The notes below the pieces were generated by a model that saw only the letters and a program-made list of their open reading frames with translations, ran no database searches and was not told the DNA's origin. Of a stretch of DNA of 64,000 nucleotides, positions 26,676 to 36,011 are shown one piece after another; positions within the stretch are counted from its first letter, which is position 1, and each line of letters begins with the position of its first letter. The position numbers and the translations under genes are program-made. The DNA lies in assembly GCA_028293725.1 (NCBI GenBank), contig JAQGOE010000228.1, positions 1 through 64,000 of the forward strand, in the 5' to 3' direction. The DNA is from Gammaproteobacteria bacterium (GTDB taxonomy: Bacteria; Pseudomonadota; Gammaproteobacteria; Steroidobacterales; Steroidobacteraceae).

Positions 26676-28079
26676 TCAGGCGACGGCGCGGATCTGGTCG
26701 CTCAAAAAGCGGACCAATGGCGCCGAGGCGCTGTGCGCGACGTTGAACCGCAGCCATTGGTTGCACCCCTGTGAGGCGGAGAACAATGAGCCCTTTGCGA
26801 GGAGGATCGATTTCTCCCGGGCGCGCCGCACGAGCTCGTCCACTGGAATGCTGTCCGGGAGTTGGCCCCAGAGAAACATGCCTTCGCCGACACCACTGCC
26901 GAATGAGATTCCAGCGGATTCGAGCGCGGCTCGTGCGTCCCTGCGCATGCGTGCGAGCCTTGCGCGCACCTGGTCAACGTGACGTTTGTAGCGTCCGCTA
27001 TCGAGCACTTCCGACACAAAGCACTCCAGCAGCGCGGACCCGGAGAGCACGGAAAGGACCTTGCGCTCCACGAGCTGCGAGACGAGAGCGAGGTCGGCTG
27101 CCACGAATCCAACCCGGAGGGAGGGACCAATGAGCTTCGTGTAGCTACCGACGTAGATGACGTGGCGCAGGCCATCGATCTGCGCCAGCCGCACACCGGT
27201 GCCCTCGTAGAGGTCACCATAAACATCGTCCTCGACGACGGCAAACCCGAACTGCTCGGCGAGTGTCAGAACGCGATGGCAGTTGGCGGGCTCGGCACTC
27301 GTGCCGGTCGGGTTATGCAGCAGTGTATGCATGAAGAACACCCGGGGCCGATGGGCACGGCACGCGGCTTCGAGCGCCTCCAGATCCGGGCCGTCGGGTC
27401 GCCGGGGGATCGGAATGAGACGCACGTGGTGTGAGCGCAGTTGCTCGAAGAGCACGAAGTAGCCGGGATCCTCGACCAACACCGTGTCGCCCGGCGTGAG
27501 CAGAATTCGTGCGAGAAGGTCGAATGCCTGCGAGGCGCCAAAGGTTGTCACGATGTTGGGCGCGCTCGCGGCGATTCCATGTTGAGCGAGGCGGCTTGCG
27601 ATCTGCTCGCGCAGCTCCAGCAATCCCTGTGGGGGGCAGGGTTGCCAGGCCTGCGCGCGTCGCCCGCGCGAGAGGCGTGTCAGGATGCTGCTCGGGGCGG
27701 CCTCTAGAAGCCAATTCTCCGGGAGAAATCCGGAGCCCGCGGCAATGAGCTCAGCCGATTGCGACAGCGACAGGCGCGCCAAGGCCAACGCATCGGAACC
27801 TGTGTCGGGCAGCGCTTCAATGGCTGCAAGCGGTGTCGCGGGCCGCTGCCTGGTCACGAAGAAGCCACGTCCGGCATGGGATTCGATGATGCCCCGCGCG
27901 ACGAGGCGGTCGTACGCATCGACGACCGTGAAGGGGCTCGCGCCAACGAGTTTAGCGAGCTTACGGATCGAAGGCAGGCGGGCGCCGGCGGAGAGCTGGC
28001 CATGTTGGACGAGCTTGGTGATGCGCTCGGCGATCTGGTCGACCAGCGGAATCGAGGATTCGCGCGACAGTTCGAACAC
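26676..28079 (-). CDS. MocR/PdxR-type regulator (GntR HTH plus aminotransferase domain)
   Basis: A 467-residue fusion of an N-terminal GntR winged helix (residues about 10-75) and a fold-type I aminotransferase domain that binds PLP. The HTH is visible in IAERITKLVQHGQLSAGARL and GASPFTVVDAYDRLVARG. The aminotransferase part has VEDDVYGDL and the PLP lysine in YVGSYTKLIG. MocR proteins usually sense PLP or an amino compound and control vitamin B6 or amino-acid metabolism genes. The start is GTG 28079. A LysE-type exporter lies 29 bases upstream on the same strand, a plausible target. Confidence 0.93.
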   Translation of the reverse strand: MFELSRESSIPLVDQIAERITKLVQHGQLSAGARLPSIRKLAKLVGASPFTVVDAYDRLVARGIIESHAGRGFFVTRQRPATPLAAIEALPDTGSDALALARLSLSQSAELIAAGSGFLPENWLLEAAPSSILTRLSRGRRAQAWQPCPPQGLLELREQIASRLAQHGIAASAPNIVTTFGASQAFDLLARILLTPGDTVLVEDPGYFVLFEQLRSHHVRLIPIPRRPDGPDLEALEAACRAHRPRVFFMHTLLHNPTGTSAEPANCHRVLTLAEQFGFAVVEDDVYGDLYEGTGVRLAQIDGLRHVIYVGSYTKLIGPSLRVGFVAADLALVSQLVERKVLSVLSGSALLECFVSEVLDSGRYKRHVDQVRARLARMRRDARAALESAGISFGSGVGEGMFLWGQLPDSIPVDELVRRAREKSILLAKGSLFSASQGCNQWLRFNVAHSASAPLVRFLSDQIRAVA

Positions 28080-28108
28080 GTGTGGTCAGCCTACCTATTT
28101 AACGTATT

Positions 28109-28696
28109 TTACATCACCATGATGACGCCCGTCGCGGCTAGCGCAACGGCCATCGCGGCATTGAACCCCATGCGGCTGGCCGGGCGCTCGAGGAATCTGC
28201 GCAGCGAGCTGCCGAAGAGCGCCCAGACGGCGATGCAGGGCAGGTTCATCACCACCATCACGCCGAGCATGTAGGCGGCCGCAGTGAACACTCCAAGCTC
28301 GTGCGGCAGGAAAACAGAAGCCGCGGTAATGGTCATAACCCAGGCTTTCGGGTTGAGGAATTGAAAGAGCGCCGCTTCCAGGAAGGTGACCGGCCGGGTG
28401 CTAACCCCGCTGTTCGCGGGTCCGGAACCCAACATCCGCACCCCGAGGTAGAGCAGATAGAGCGCACCAACCCAACGCAGGGCGGTTTGCAGGTCGGGCC
28501 AGCGCGTGAAAATAGCACCCAGGCCCGCGCACACGGCCAGCAACTCGATGCCAAATCCGACACTGATGCCCAACATGTGAGGAATCGTGCGGCGGAATCC
28601 GAACGTGGCGCCCGATGCCGTCAGCATGACGTTGTTGGGCCCGGGGGTGATCGACATCACGAAAGAATACGTCGCAAAGGGTAAGGGGTCGACCAT
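28109..28696 (-). CDS. LysE-family amino-acid exporter
   Basis: A membrane protein of 195 residues with about six TM helices. The N-terminal signature SFVMSITPGPNNVMLTASGATFGFRRTIPH matches the LysE/RhtB family (consensus ..TPGPN...). I chose ATG 28696 (MVDPLPFA) rather than the longer frame to 28732. Family members export amino acids or related compounds. Neighbouring MocR suggests control by an amino compound or PLP, which is inference. Confidence 0.9.
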   Translation of the reverse strand: MVDPLPFATYSFVMSITPGPNNVMLTASGATFGFRRTIPHMLGISVGFGIELLAVCAGLGAIFTRWPDLQTALRWVGALYLLYLGVRMLGSGPANSGVSTRPVTFLEAALFQFLNPKAWVMTITAASVFLPHELGVFTAAAYMLGVMVVMNLPCIAVWALFGSSLRRFLERPASRMGFNAAMAVALAATGVIMVM

Positions 28697-28823
28697 GGCG
28701 CTCTCCCGTAGCACACCGGACTTGGAGTGCAAGAGTCGGTGCTTGCGACAGCCGAAGGCAGGTACAGAGGGAGGCCGCGCGCCGAGTACTGTATTGGCGC
28801 GCGACCTGTACGCCGCCAGGCTC

Positions 28824-29624
28824 CTAACGCGAAGGAGGTAGCTGGCTGCCCAGTCGCTCCGCCGCCGCCTGCAAAGTCGGCAGGCACCGTTCGATCATCT
28901 CGCGCCGTGACACCCTGGAGGCCTGCGTGCTGACGTTCATCGCGGCCACCACCGCGCCGACGACGTTCCGTACGGGCACCGCGATCGAGCGCAAGCCGAT
29001 CTCCAGTTCCTGATCGTTCAAGGCATACCCGTCGGTACGTACCTGGACGAGGATCTCTTCCAGCTTCTTCCGCGAGGTCACCGTGTGCTTCGTGTGTGTC
29101 ACGAAATCAACCTTTCCCAACTCCACCGCCGCCTGCTCTTCGGGGAGGTACGAGAGCAACACGCGACCCAAGGCGGTGCAGTAGGCGGGCAACCGGCTGC
29201 CAACACCCAGGGTCACGGACATGATCCGTTTCGTCGCCGCGCGCGCCACGTAAACAACGGCGCCGTCGTCGAGCACGGCTACGGAAGACGCCTCACCCAG
29301 CAGCTCGCTCATTTCCTCGAGTACAGGTTGGGCGGCGATCGGGACTGCTGCAGTAGAGAGATATGCGTAGCCGAGATTCAGGATTCTCGGCTGTAGAAAG
29401 TAGGTGCGTCCGTCGGTCGCCGCGTACCCTAGCTCACGCAGGGTATAGAGGCAGCGTCGGACGACCGCGCGGGTCAGGCCAGTCGCCCGACTCACGTCGG
29501 CGATCGTCAGGCGACGGTCGACTCCGGCGAAGGCGCGGATCACGTGCAGACCGCGCGCGAGCGAGGTCATGAAGTCCGGATCGCCCCCCCGAAACAGGTT
29601 GTTTTCGGGATCGGTGGAGCTCAT
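28824..29624 (-). CDS. IclR-family regulator, PcaR-like
   Basis: A 266-residue regulator with an N-terminal winged helix (LARGLHVIRAFAGVDRRLTIADVSRATGLTRAVVRR) and a C-terminal effector domain of the IclR type (GSRLPAYCTALGRVLLSYL; ELEIGLRSIAVPVRNVVG). The sequence is closest by eye to the PcaR/PcaU/PobR branch, which responds to protocatechuate-pathway metabolites. ATG 29624 (MSSTDPENN) is preferred over the longer frame to 29681. It diverges from a PcaF-like thiolase, with a nested palindrome between them, so control of that operon is likely. Confidence 0.92.
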   Translation of the reverse strand: MSSTDPENNLFRGGDPDFMTSLARGLHVIRAFAGVDRRLTIADVSRATGLTRAVVRRCLYTLRELGYAATDGRTYFLQPRILNLGYAYLSTAAVPIAAQPVLEEMSELLGEASSVAVLDDGAVVYVARAATKRIMSVTLGVGSRLPAYCTALGRVLLSYLPEEQAAVELGKVDFVTHTKHTVTSRKKLEEILVQVRTDGYALNDQELEIGLRSIAVPVRNVVGAVVAAMNVSTQASRVSRREMIERCLPTLQAAAERLGSQLPPSR

Positions 29625-29699
29625 GACGCGCTGAGCGATAAACGAACCCGAACTCTTCGGAAATGCTTTAGAGTGCAACACAGCGGTATCTTATAGGTT

Positions 29700-29748
29700 T
29701 AGATGACGGTACGATAATCGTACCTGATGCCGATGTCGGTGTCATCTA
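29700..29748. promoter_or_regulatory. Nested inverted repeats, probable IclR-protein operator
   Basis: The inner element at 29708-29724 is GGTACGAT-A-ATCGTACC, a perfect 8-bp dyad with a one-base centre. An outer pair, TAGATGAC (29700-29707) and GTCATCTA (29741-29748), encloses it. The CGATAATCG core equals, as I recall it, the core of PcaR sites in Pseudomonas putida (GTTCGATAATCGCAC). The element lies between the divergent IclR gene and thiolase gene, the expected position for an operator. Confidence 0.65.
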
Positions 29749-29783
29749 CGGCGGAGGTCGAGGGGGCGGTCCTTGAGCGGCGG

Positions 29784-29789
29784 TATAAT
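29784..29789 (+). promoter_or_regulatory. Consensus -10 box close to the thiolase start
   Basis: A perfect TATAAT ends 7 bases before the thiolase ATG at 29797, so initiation would fall at or next to the ATG. No Shine-Dalgarno is present upstream of the ATG. The -35 region (about 29761-29766) is not consensus, which fits an activator-dependent promoter. Confidence 0.4.
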
Positions 29790-29796
29790 CGGGTCC

Positions 29797-31002
29797 ATGA
29801 CCGACGCATATATTTGTGATGCCGTAAGAACGCCCATCGGGCGCTACGGCGGAGCGCTCGCCACCGTACGCCCCGACGATCTCGCCGCACTGCCACTCGC
29901 CGCGCTGCTCGCGCGGAATCCGTCTCTTGATGCTGCTGCGATTGACGAAGTGCTGCTTGGTTGTGCGAACCAAGCTGGGGAGGACAATCGTAACGTGGCC
30001 CGGATGGCCGCTCTGCTTGCGGGCCTTCCGGTTTCGGTGCCCGGCGCAACCATCAACCGCCTGTGCGGTTCGGGCCTCGATGCGGTACTGATGGCGGCGC
30101 GTGCCATCAAGGCCGGAGAGGCCGGACTCATCCTGGCGGGCGGCGTTGAGTCCATGTCACGCGCGCCCTTCGTCATGCCGAAGGCGGACTCCGCATTCAG
30201 CCGCAACGCCGAGGTTTTCGATACGACAATCGGGTGGCGCTTCGTCAATCCCGCGCTCAAGCAAAAATACGGTGTCGATTCCATGCCGGAAACCGGCGAG
30301 AACGTCGCCGCCGACTACAAGGTGTCCCGGGAGGACCAGGACAAATTCGCGCTGCGCAGCCAGCAGCGGGCCGCCGCCGCCTACGCGCGCGGCTTCTTCG
30401 AGTCAGAGCTCATCCCGGTCGAGATCCCGCAACGCAAGAGCAAGCCGTTGGTCATCGCGCGCGATGAGCACCCACGCCCCGAAACAACCCTCGAGCAGCT
30501 CGCCAAACTGCCCACACCTTTCCGAGCTAACGGTACGGTCACGGCTGGCAACGCTTCCGGGGTGAATGATGGCGCGTGCGCACTTGTCATAGCGTCGGAT
30601 GAAGCCGTACGGCGCTTTAAGTTAACCCCTCGTGCCCGCATCGTGGCGGGTGCCACGGCGGGGGTTGAACCTCGGATCATGGGCATGGGCCCGGTCCCCG
30701 CTACGCGGAAAGCTCTCGCGTTGGCAAAGCTGGATATCAAACAGTTGGATGTGATCGAGCTGAACGAGGCGTTCGCCTCGCAGGGGCTCGCCGTCCTGCG
30801 GGAGCTGGGTCTGCCGGACGATGCTGAGCACGTTAACGCCAATGGCGGCGCCATCGCGTTAGGCCATCCTCTGGGGATGACGGGCGCGCGGCTCGCAACC
30901 ACGGCGACCTACCAGCTCATGACCGGGAAGGGTCGCTACGCCCTGTGCACGATGTGCATCGGGGTCGGGCAAGGTATTTCGCTCATTATCGAACGGATCT
31001 AG
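29797..31002 (+). CDS. Acetyl-CoA acyltransferase, 3-oxoadipyl-CoA thiolase-like
   Basis: A 401-residue thiolase. Cys90 in the INRLCGSGLDAV motif is the acyl-accepting residue; the C-terminal GGAIALGHPLGMTGAR and CTMCIGVGQG motifs carry the catalytic His and second Cys. The stretch VLLGCANQAGEDNRNVARMA is characteristic of the PcaF/PaaJ branch, which cleaves 3-oxoadipyl-CoA to succinyl-CoA and acetyl-CoA. ATG 29797 follows a consensus -10 box closely. It leads an operon with acetoacetyl-CoA synthetase and an aldehyde dehydrogenase and is opposite a PcaR-like regulator. Other pca genes are not in the window, so acetoacetyl-CoA or another 3-ketoacyl-CoA could also be the substrate. Confidence 0.93.
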   Translation: MTDAYICDAVRTPIGRYGGALATVRPDDLAALPLAALLARNPSLDAAAIDEVLLGCANQAGEDNRNVARMAALLAGLPVSVPGATINRLCGSGLDAVLMAARAIKAGEAGLILAGGVESMSRAPFVMPKADSAFSRNAEVFDTTIGWRFVNPALKQKYGVDSMPETGENVAADYKVSREDQDKFALRSQQRAAAAYARGFFESELIPVEIPQRKSKPLVIARDEHPRPETTLEQLAKLPTPFRANGTVTAGNASGVNDGACALVIASDEAVRRFKLTPRARIVAGATAGVEPRIMGMGPVPATRKALALAKLDIKQLDVIELNEAFASQGLAVLRELGLPDDAEHVNANGGAIALGHPLGMTGARLATTATYQLMTGKGRYALCTMCIGVGQGISLIIERI

Positions 31003-31103
31003 CCTCTAAACGGTATAGATGCCGCTGTCGTGTGTTCGGCCGGGGGGGTATTGCTACGCGCCATCCGAGTCGGCACGCGTTCTTTCCAAGACCGGAGATC
31101 TCG

Positions 31104-33101
31104 ATGCTGAACGAGGGTGATCTGCTGTGGACGCCGAGTCAGGGGCGGATTGAAAAAGCGAAGGTCACGGCCTTCACGCGCTGGCTCGCGACGGAGCGCG
31201 GCAAGAGTTTCGCCACGTACGAGGACTTGTGGCGTTGGTCTGTCGACGAGCTCGAGGAGTTCTGGCAGGCGGTGTGGGATTACTTCGACGTGCAGTCGTC
31301 GGCCCCGCACACCAGAGTGCTCGCCGACCGGCACATGCCGGGCGCGAAATGGTTTCCCGGCGCGCGCCTGAATTATGCGCAGCAGATCCTGCGAAATGAG
31401 CGCCCCAACGCCACCGCGTTGATGTATCTCAATGAGCGCGCGCCGCTCGCCTCCATGTCCTGGGAAGAGCTCGGCACCAAGGTACGCATTCTCGCCACGC
31501 AACTCCGCAAGCTCGATGTGAAGCCCGGTGACCGTGTGGTCGCCTACATGCCCAACATCCCGGAGACGGTCATCGCCATGCTGGCGACCACCAGCATCGG
31601 GGCGATCTGGTCGAGTTGCGGACCCGACTTCGGCACCCGCGGCGTGTTGGATCGTTTTACGCAGCTCGCACCGAAGGTGATGTTCTACGTCGATGGCTAC
31701 CAGTACGGCGGCAAGTCGTTCAACAGGAAGGAAGAGGTCCACAAGATCATCGACCAGTTGGGCTCGCTCGAGCGGGTCGTCTATCTGCCTTACCTGAATC
31801 GCGACGATCGGGCGACGTTTCGTCCGCACACCGTTCTGTGGGACGATCTGCTGAGCAATCCGCCGGTCCCGGCCGCCGCATTCAAATTCGAGCAGGTGCC
31901 GTTCGAGCACCCGTTGTGGATCCTGTTTTCCTCGGGCACGACCGGGTTGCCGAAGCCCATCTGCCACAGCCATGGCGGCATCATTCTCGAGCAGTTGAAG
32001 CACGTGCAATTCAACTTCGACGTGGCCGATGGCGACCGGCTGTTCTTCTTCACCACGACCGGCTGGATGATGTGGAACTTTCTCATCAGCTCGCTGCTGT
32101 CGAATGTCGTGCCGGTGCTCTACGACGGCAATCCCGCCTGGCCGACTCCCGATGTGCTGTGGAAGATGGTCGATGACACAGGCGCGAAGCTCTTCGGGAC
32201 GAGCCCGACCTACATCGCCGCCCTGGAAAAGGCGGGCATCGTGCCCAAGGATCTCTCCAAGCTGGCTTCGCTGGAGAGCGTGACGCTCGCCGGCTCGCCG
32301 GTCACGCCCGAGTGCATGGAGTGGATCTACAACAATGTGAAGAAGGACCTGTGGGTGGCTTCCGGAAGCGGCGGCACCGACGTCTGTACCGGTTTCGTGA
32401 TGGGCAATCCGACTCTGCCGGTGTATGCCGGAGAGATCCAGTCACGGGCATTGGGCTGTGCGGTGTACGCCTTCGACGAGCACGGCGAGAAAATCGTCAA
32501 CCAGGTCGGTGAGCTGGTGGTCACCGCGCCCATGCCCTCGATGCCGGTGTGTTTCTGGAACGACGTGGACAACAAACGCTACCTGGATTCCTACTTCGGG
32601 GATTATCCGGGTGTCTGGCGCCACGGTGATTTCTTCAAGATGAACGACCGGGGCGGTTGCTTCGTGCTCGGCCGCTCGGACGCCACTCTGAACCGTCATG
32701 GTGTTCGTATCGGTACGGCAGAGATCTATCGCTCACTGGCGACCCTGCCTGAAATCGACGACTCCCTGATCGTCAACCTCGATCTCCCGCATGGCAAGTT
32801 CTTCATGCCGCTGTTCGTAAAGCTCAAGAGCGGTGTGCAACTCGATGACGCGATCCGCGACAAGATCCGGGCTACATTGCGTCGGGAATACTCGCCCCGG
32901 CACGTGCCCGACAAGATCTATCAGGTCGAGGGGGTTCCCTTCACCCTCACGGGCAAGAAGATGGAAGTGCCGGTGCGCAAGATTCTCATGGGTGTGGCGC
33001 CGGAGCAGGCCGCCAACCGCGACGCCGTGGCCAATCCCCAGGCGTTGGATTACTTCATCGACTACAACAAAAACCAGACCGACTATTCACTCACTGCCTG
33101 A
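31104..33101 (+). CDS. Acetoacetate-CoA ligase (acetoacetyl-CoA synthetase)
   Basis: A 665-residue ANL-superfamily adenylating enzyme, the usual length for acetoacetyl-CoA synthetase. It would activate acetoacetate (or a related short 3-ketoacid) with ATP and CoA. The AMP-binding P-loop is LFSSGTTGLPKPI; WRHGDFFKMNDRGG and the C-terminal GKKMEVPVRKIL with the adenylation lysine are seen. The N-terminal WFPGARLNYAQQ matches the ACAS_N region. ATG 31104 is chosen; the open frame extends 53 codons upstream without homology. The gap to the thiolase is 101 bases, and 16 bases separate it from the aldehyde dehydrogenase. The pair would convert acetoacetate to two acetyl-CoA. Confidence 0.92.
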   Translation: MLNEGDLLWTPSQGRIEKAKVTAFTRWLATERGKSFATYEDLWRWSVDELEEFWQAVWDYFDVQSSAPHTRVLADRHMPGAKWFPGARLNYAQQILRNERPNATALMYLNERAPLASMSWEELGTKVRILATQLRKLDVKPGDRVVAYMPNIPETVIAMLATTSIGAIWSSCGPDFGTRGVLDRFTQLAPKVMFYVDGYQYGGKSFNRKEEVHKIIDQLGSLERVVYLPYLNRDDRATFRPHTVLWDDLLSNPPVPAAAFKFEQVPFEHPLWILFSSGTTGLPKPICHSHGGIILEQLKHVQFNFDVADGDRLFFFTTTGWMMWNFLISSLLSNVVPVLYDGNPAWPTPDVLWKMVDDTGAKLFGTSPTYIAALEKAGIVPKDLSKLASLESVTLAGSPVTPECMEWIYNNVKKDLWVASGSGGTDVCTGFVMGNPTLPVYAGEIQSRALGCAVYAFDEHGEKIVNQVGELVVTAPMPSMPVCFWNDVDNKRYLDSYFGDYPGVWRHGDFFKMNDRGGCFVLGRSDATLNRHGVRIGTAEIYRSLATLPEIDDSLIVNLDLPHGKFFMPLFVKLKSGVQLDDAIRDKIRATLRREYSPRHVPDKIYQVEGVPFTLTGKKMEVPVRKILMGVAPEQAANRDAVANPQALDYFIDYNKNQTDYSLTA

Positions 33102-33117
33102 AAATCCGGAGTCGACC

Positions 33118-34572
33118 ATGGAAGATGTCAAGTTGCTCATCGCCGGGCGCGATACCCCGGCCGCGAAGTCCGCCACGTTCGATCGTCTCAATCCCATTTC
33201 GGGCGAAGTAGCAACGCGTGCCGCGGCGGCTTCGCCGGCGGACGCCAAAGCCGCCGCTGACGCGGCCTCCGCGGCGTTTCCAAAGTGGTCGGCGTTGGGC
33301 CCGAGCGCGCGGCGCTCGCTACTCAACAAAGCTGCGGACCTGTTGGAAGCCCGTGCGGCGCAGTTTGCCGCGATTCTGTCGACCGAGACCGGCGCGACGG
33401 GCGGGTGGGGGCATTTCAACGTGCATCTTGCCGCGGGCATGCTGCGTGAGGCGGCGGCAATGACGACTCAGATTTCCGGTGAGATCATCCCTTCCGATGT
33501 GCCTGGAAGCCTGGCGATGGGGATCCGGCAGCCTGCGGGCGTTGTGCTGGGAATCGCTCCCTGGAATGCTCCGATCATCCTCGGCGTCCGCGCCATCGCC
33601 ATGCCACTCGCCTGTGGCAACACGGTGATCCTGAAGGCGTCCGAGGTTTGTCCGGCGACACACCGCCTCATCGGCGCCGTGTTGACAGAAGCGGGCCTAG
33701 GCGACGGCGTTGTAAATGTCATTACGCATGAGCCCAAGGATGCCGAGGCGGTTGCCGAGGCACTCATCTCGCACCCGGCCGTAAAGCGCGTGAACTTCAC
33801 TGGCTCGACCCGGGTAGGAAAGATCATCGCGGCCCTCTCGGCGAAGTATCTCAAGCCCGTGGTTCTGGAACTCGGTGGCAAGGCGCCCCTGATCGTGCTC
33901 GATGACGCTGACATCGATGCCGCCGTGAATGCGACCGTTTTTGGTGCATTCGCGAATTCCGGTCAGATCTGTATGTCAACGGAGCGTGTGATCGTAGACG
34001 AGAAAGTCGCGGACGAATTCGCGACGAAGCTGGCAAAGAGGGTAGCTGCGTTGCCGCTCGGCGATCCGCGTAAAGGAGATTTCGTGCTGGGCTCCGTCGT
34101 CGGCAAGCCGACGGTGGATCGGGTTATGAAACTCGTCAACGAGGCCGTCGCCAAGGGTGCGAAGGTTCTCTGTGGTGCCGACGGCGATGGCACGACCGTC
34201 ATGAAGGGCATCGTGGTCGACCGAGTGACGCAGGACATGTCGCTGTTCCGGGAGGAGTCATTCGGGCCGCAGGTATCGATTACCCGCGTGAAGTCGGCCG
34301 AGGACGCTATCAAGGTCGCCAACGACAGCGAGTACGGCTTGTCGGCGTCACTCTTTACCCGCGACATCGCGCGGGGCATCGAGCTTGCGAAGCGCATCGA
34401 ATCGGGGATCTGCCACATCAATGGCCCGACGGTGCACGATGAGGCGCAAATGCCGTTCGGAGGCGTGAAGGCCTCCGGCTACGGCCGTTTTGGCGGCAAA
34501 GCGGGCATCAACGAGTTCACCGAGTTGCGCTGGATCACGATCCAGACGACACCGCGGCACTATCCGTTCTGA
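33118..34572 (+). CDS. NAD(P)-dependent aldehyde dehydrogenase, salicylaldehyde/vanillin type
   Basis: A 484-residue aldehyde dehydrogenase. Catalytic Cys285 lies in NSGQICMSTERV, and the general-base Glu in LELGGKAP; GSTRVGK contacts the cofactor. The N-terminus and SICHINGPTVHDEAQMPFGG resemble salicylaldehyde and vanillin dehydrogenases of aromatic degradation. ATG 33118 begins 16 bases after the ligase stop. Together with the thiolase and ligase it suggests a route from an aldehyde through an acid and its CoA ester to acetyl-CoA, but the substrate is not determinable here. Confidence 0.9.
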   Translation: MEDVKLLIAGRDTPAAKSATFDRLNPISGEVATRAAAASPADAKAAADAASAAFPKWSALGPSARRSLLNKAADLLEARAAQFAAILSTETGATGGWGHFNVHLAAGMLREAAAMTTQISGEIIPSDVPGSLAMGIRQPAGVVLGIAPWNAPIILGVRAIAMPLACGNTVILKASEVCPATHRLIGAVLTEAGLGDGVVNVITHEPKDAEAVAEALISHPAVKRVNFTGSTRVGKIIAALSAKYLKPVVLELGGKAPLIVLDDADIDAAVNATVFGAFANSGQICMSTERVIVDEKVADEFATKLAKRVAALPLGDPRKGDFVLGSVVGKPTVDRVMKLVNEAVAKGAKVLCGADGDGTTVMKGIVVDRVTQDMSLFREESFGPQVSITRVKSAEDAIKVANDSEYGLSASLFTRDIARGIELAKRIESGICHINGPTVHDEAQMPFGGVKASGYGRFGGKAGINEFTELRWITIQTTPRHYPF

Positions 34573-34599
34573 TCGGGGCGCGCAGCCTGGGGCGCATAG

Positions 34600-35702
<1,103 letters not shown>

Positions 35703-36011
35703 TCGCCGTCTGCTGCGCACGCTTCGCGCGCTCACAGCCGGACCGGGGTGTGGCCTTGCGGCCGCACCCGTGCGACGCATGCGTCGCACCCCCAGCACGC
35801 CCCCATTCCTTAGGCGCGTGCCGTATGAGATCCGAACGACTCGCCCTTCAGCATCCACGCGTCGGGAGCAGTCGCCCAATTAGACGTCCGTGGTCACGGC
35901 CGCTATTTACGTTTCCTGGCGTCCCTGGGGTCCGTCGGCCGACGGCCGCTGAGAAGAGTACTCCCGGCGGGTGACGCTCTCATGAACCTCGGGCATTTCT
36001 GTGAAATGCGT
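35703..36011. other. Convergent spacer with a 20-bp perfect palindrome
   Basis: About 310 bases between convergent ddl and the aldo/keto reductase gene, with no convincing gene. At 35770-35789 the sequence GTGCGACGCATGCGTCGCAC is perfectly self-complementary over 20 bases with no spacer. In this position it could serve as a bidirectional transcription stop, but loop-free palindromes are also typical protein-binding sites. Confidence 0.5.
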
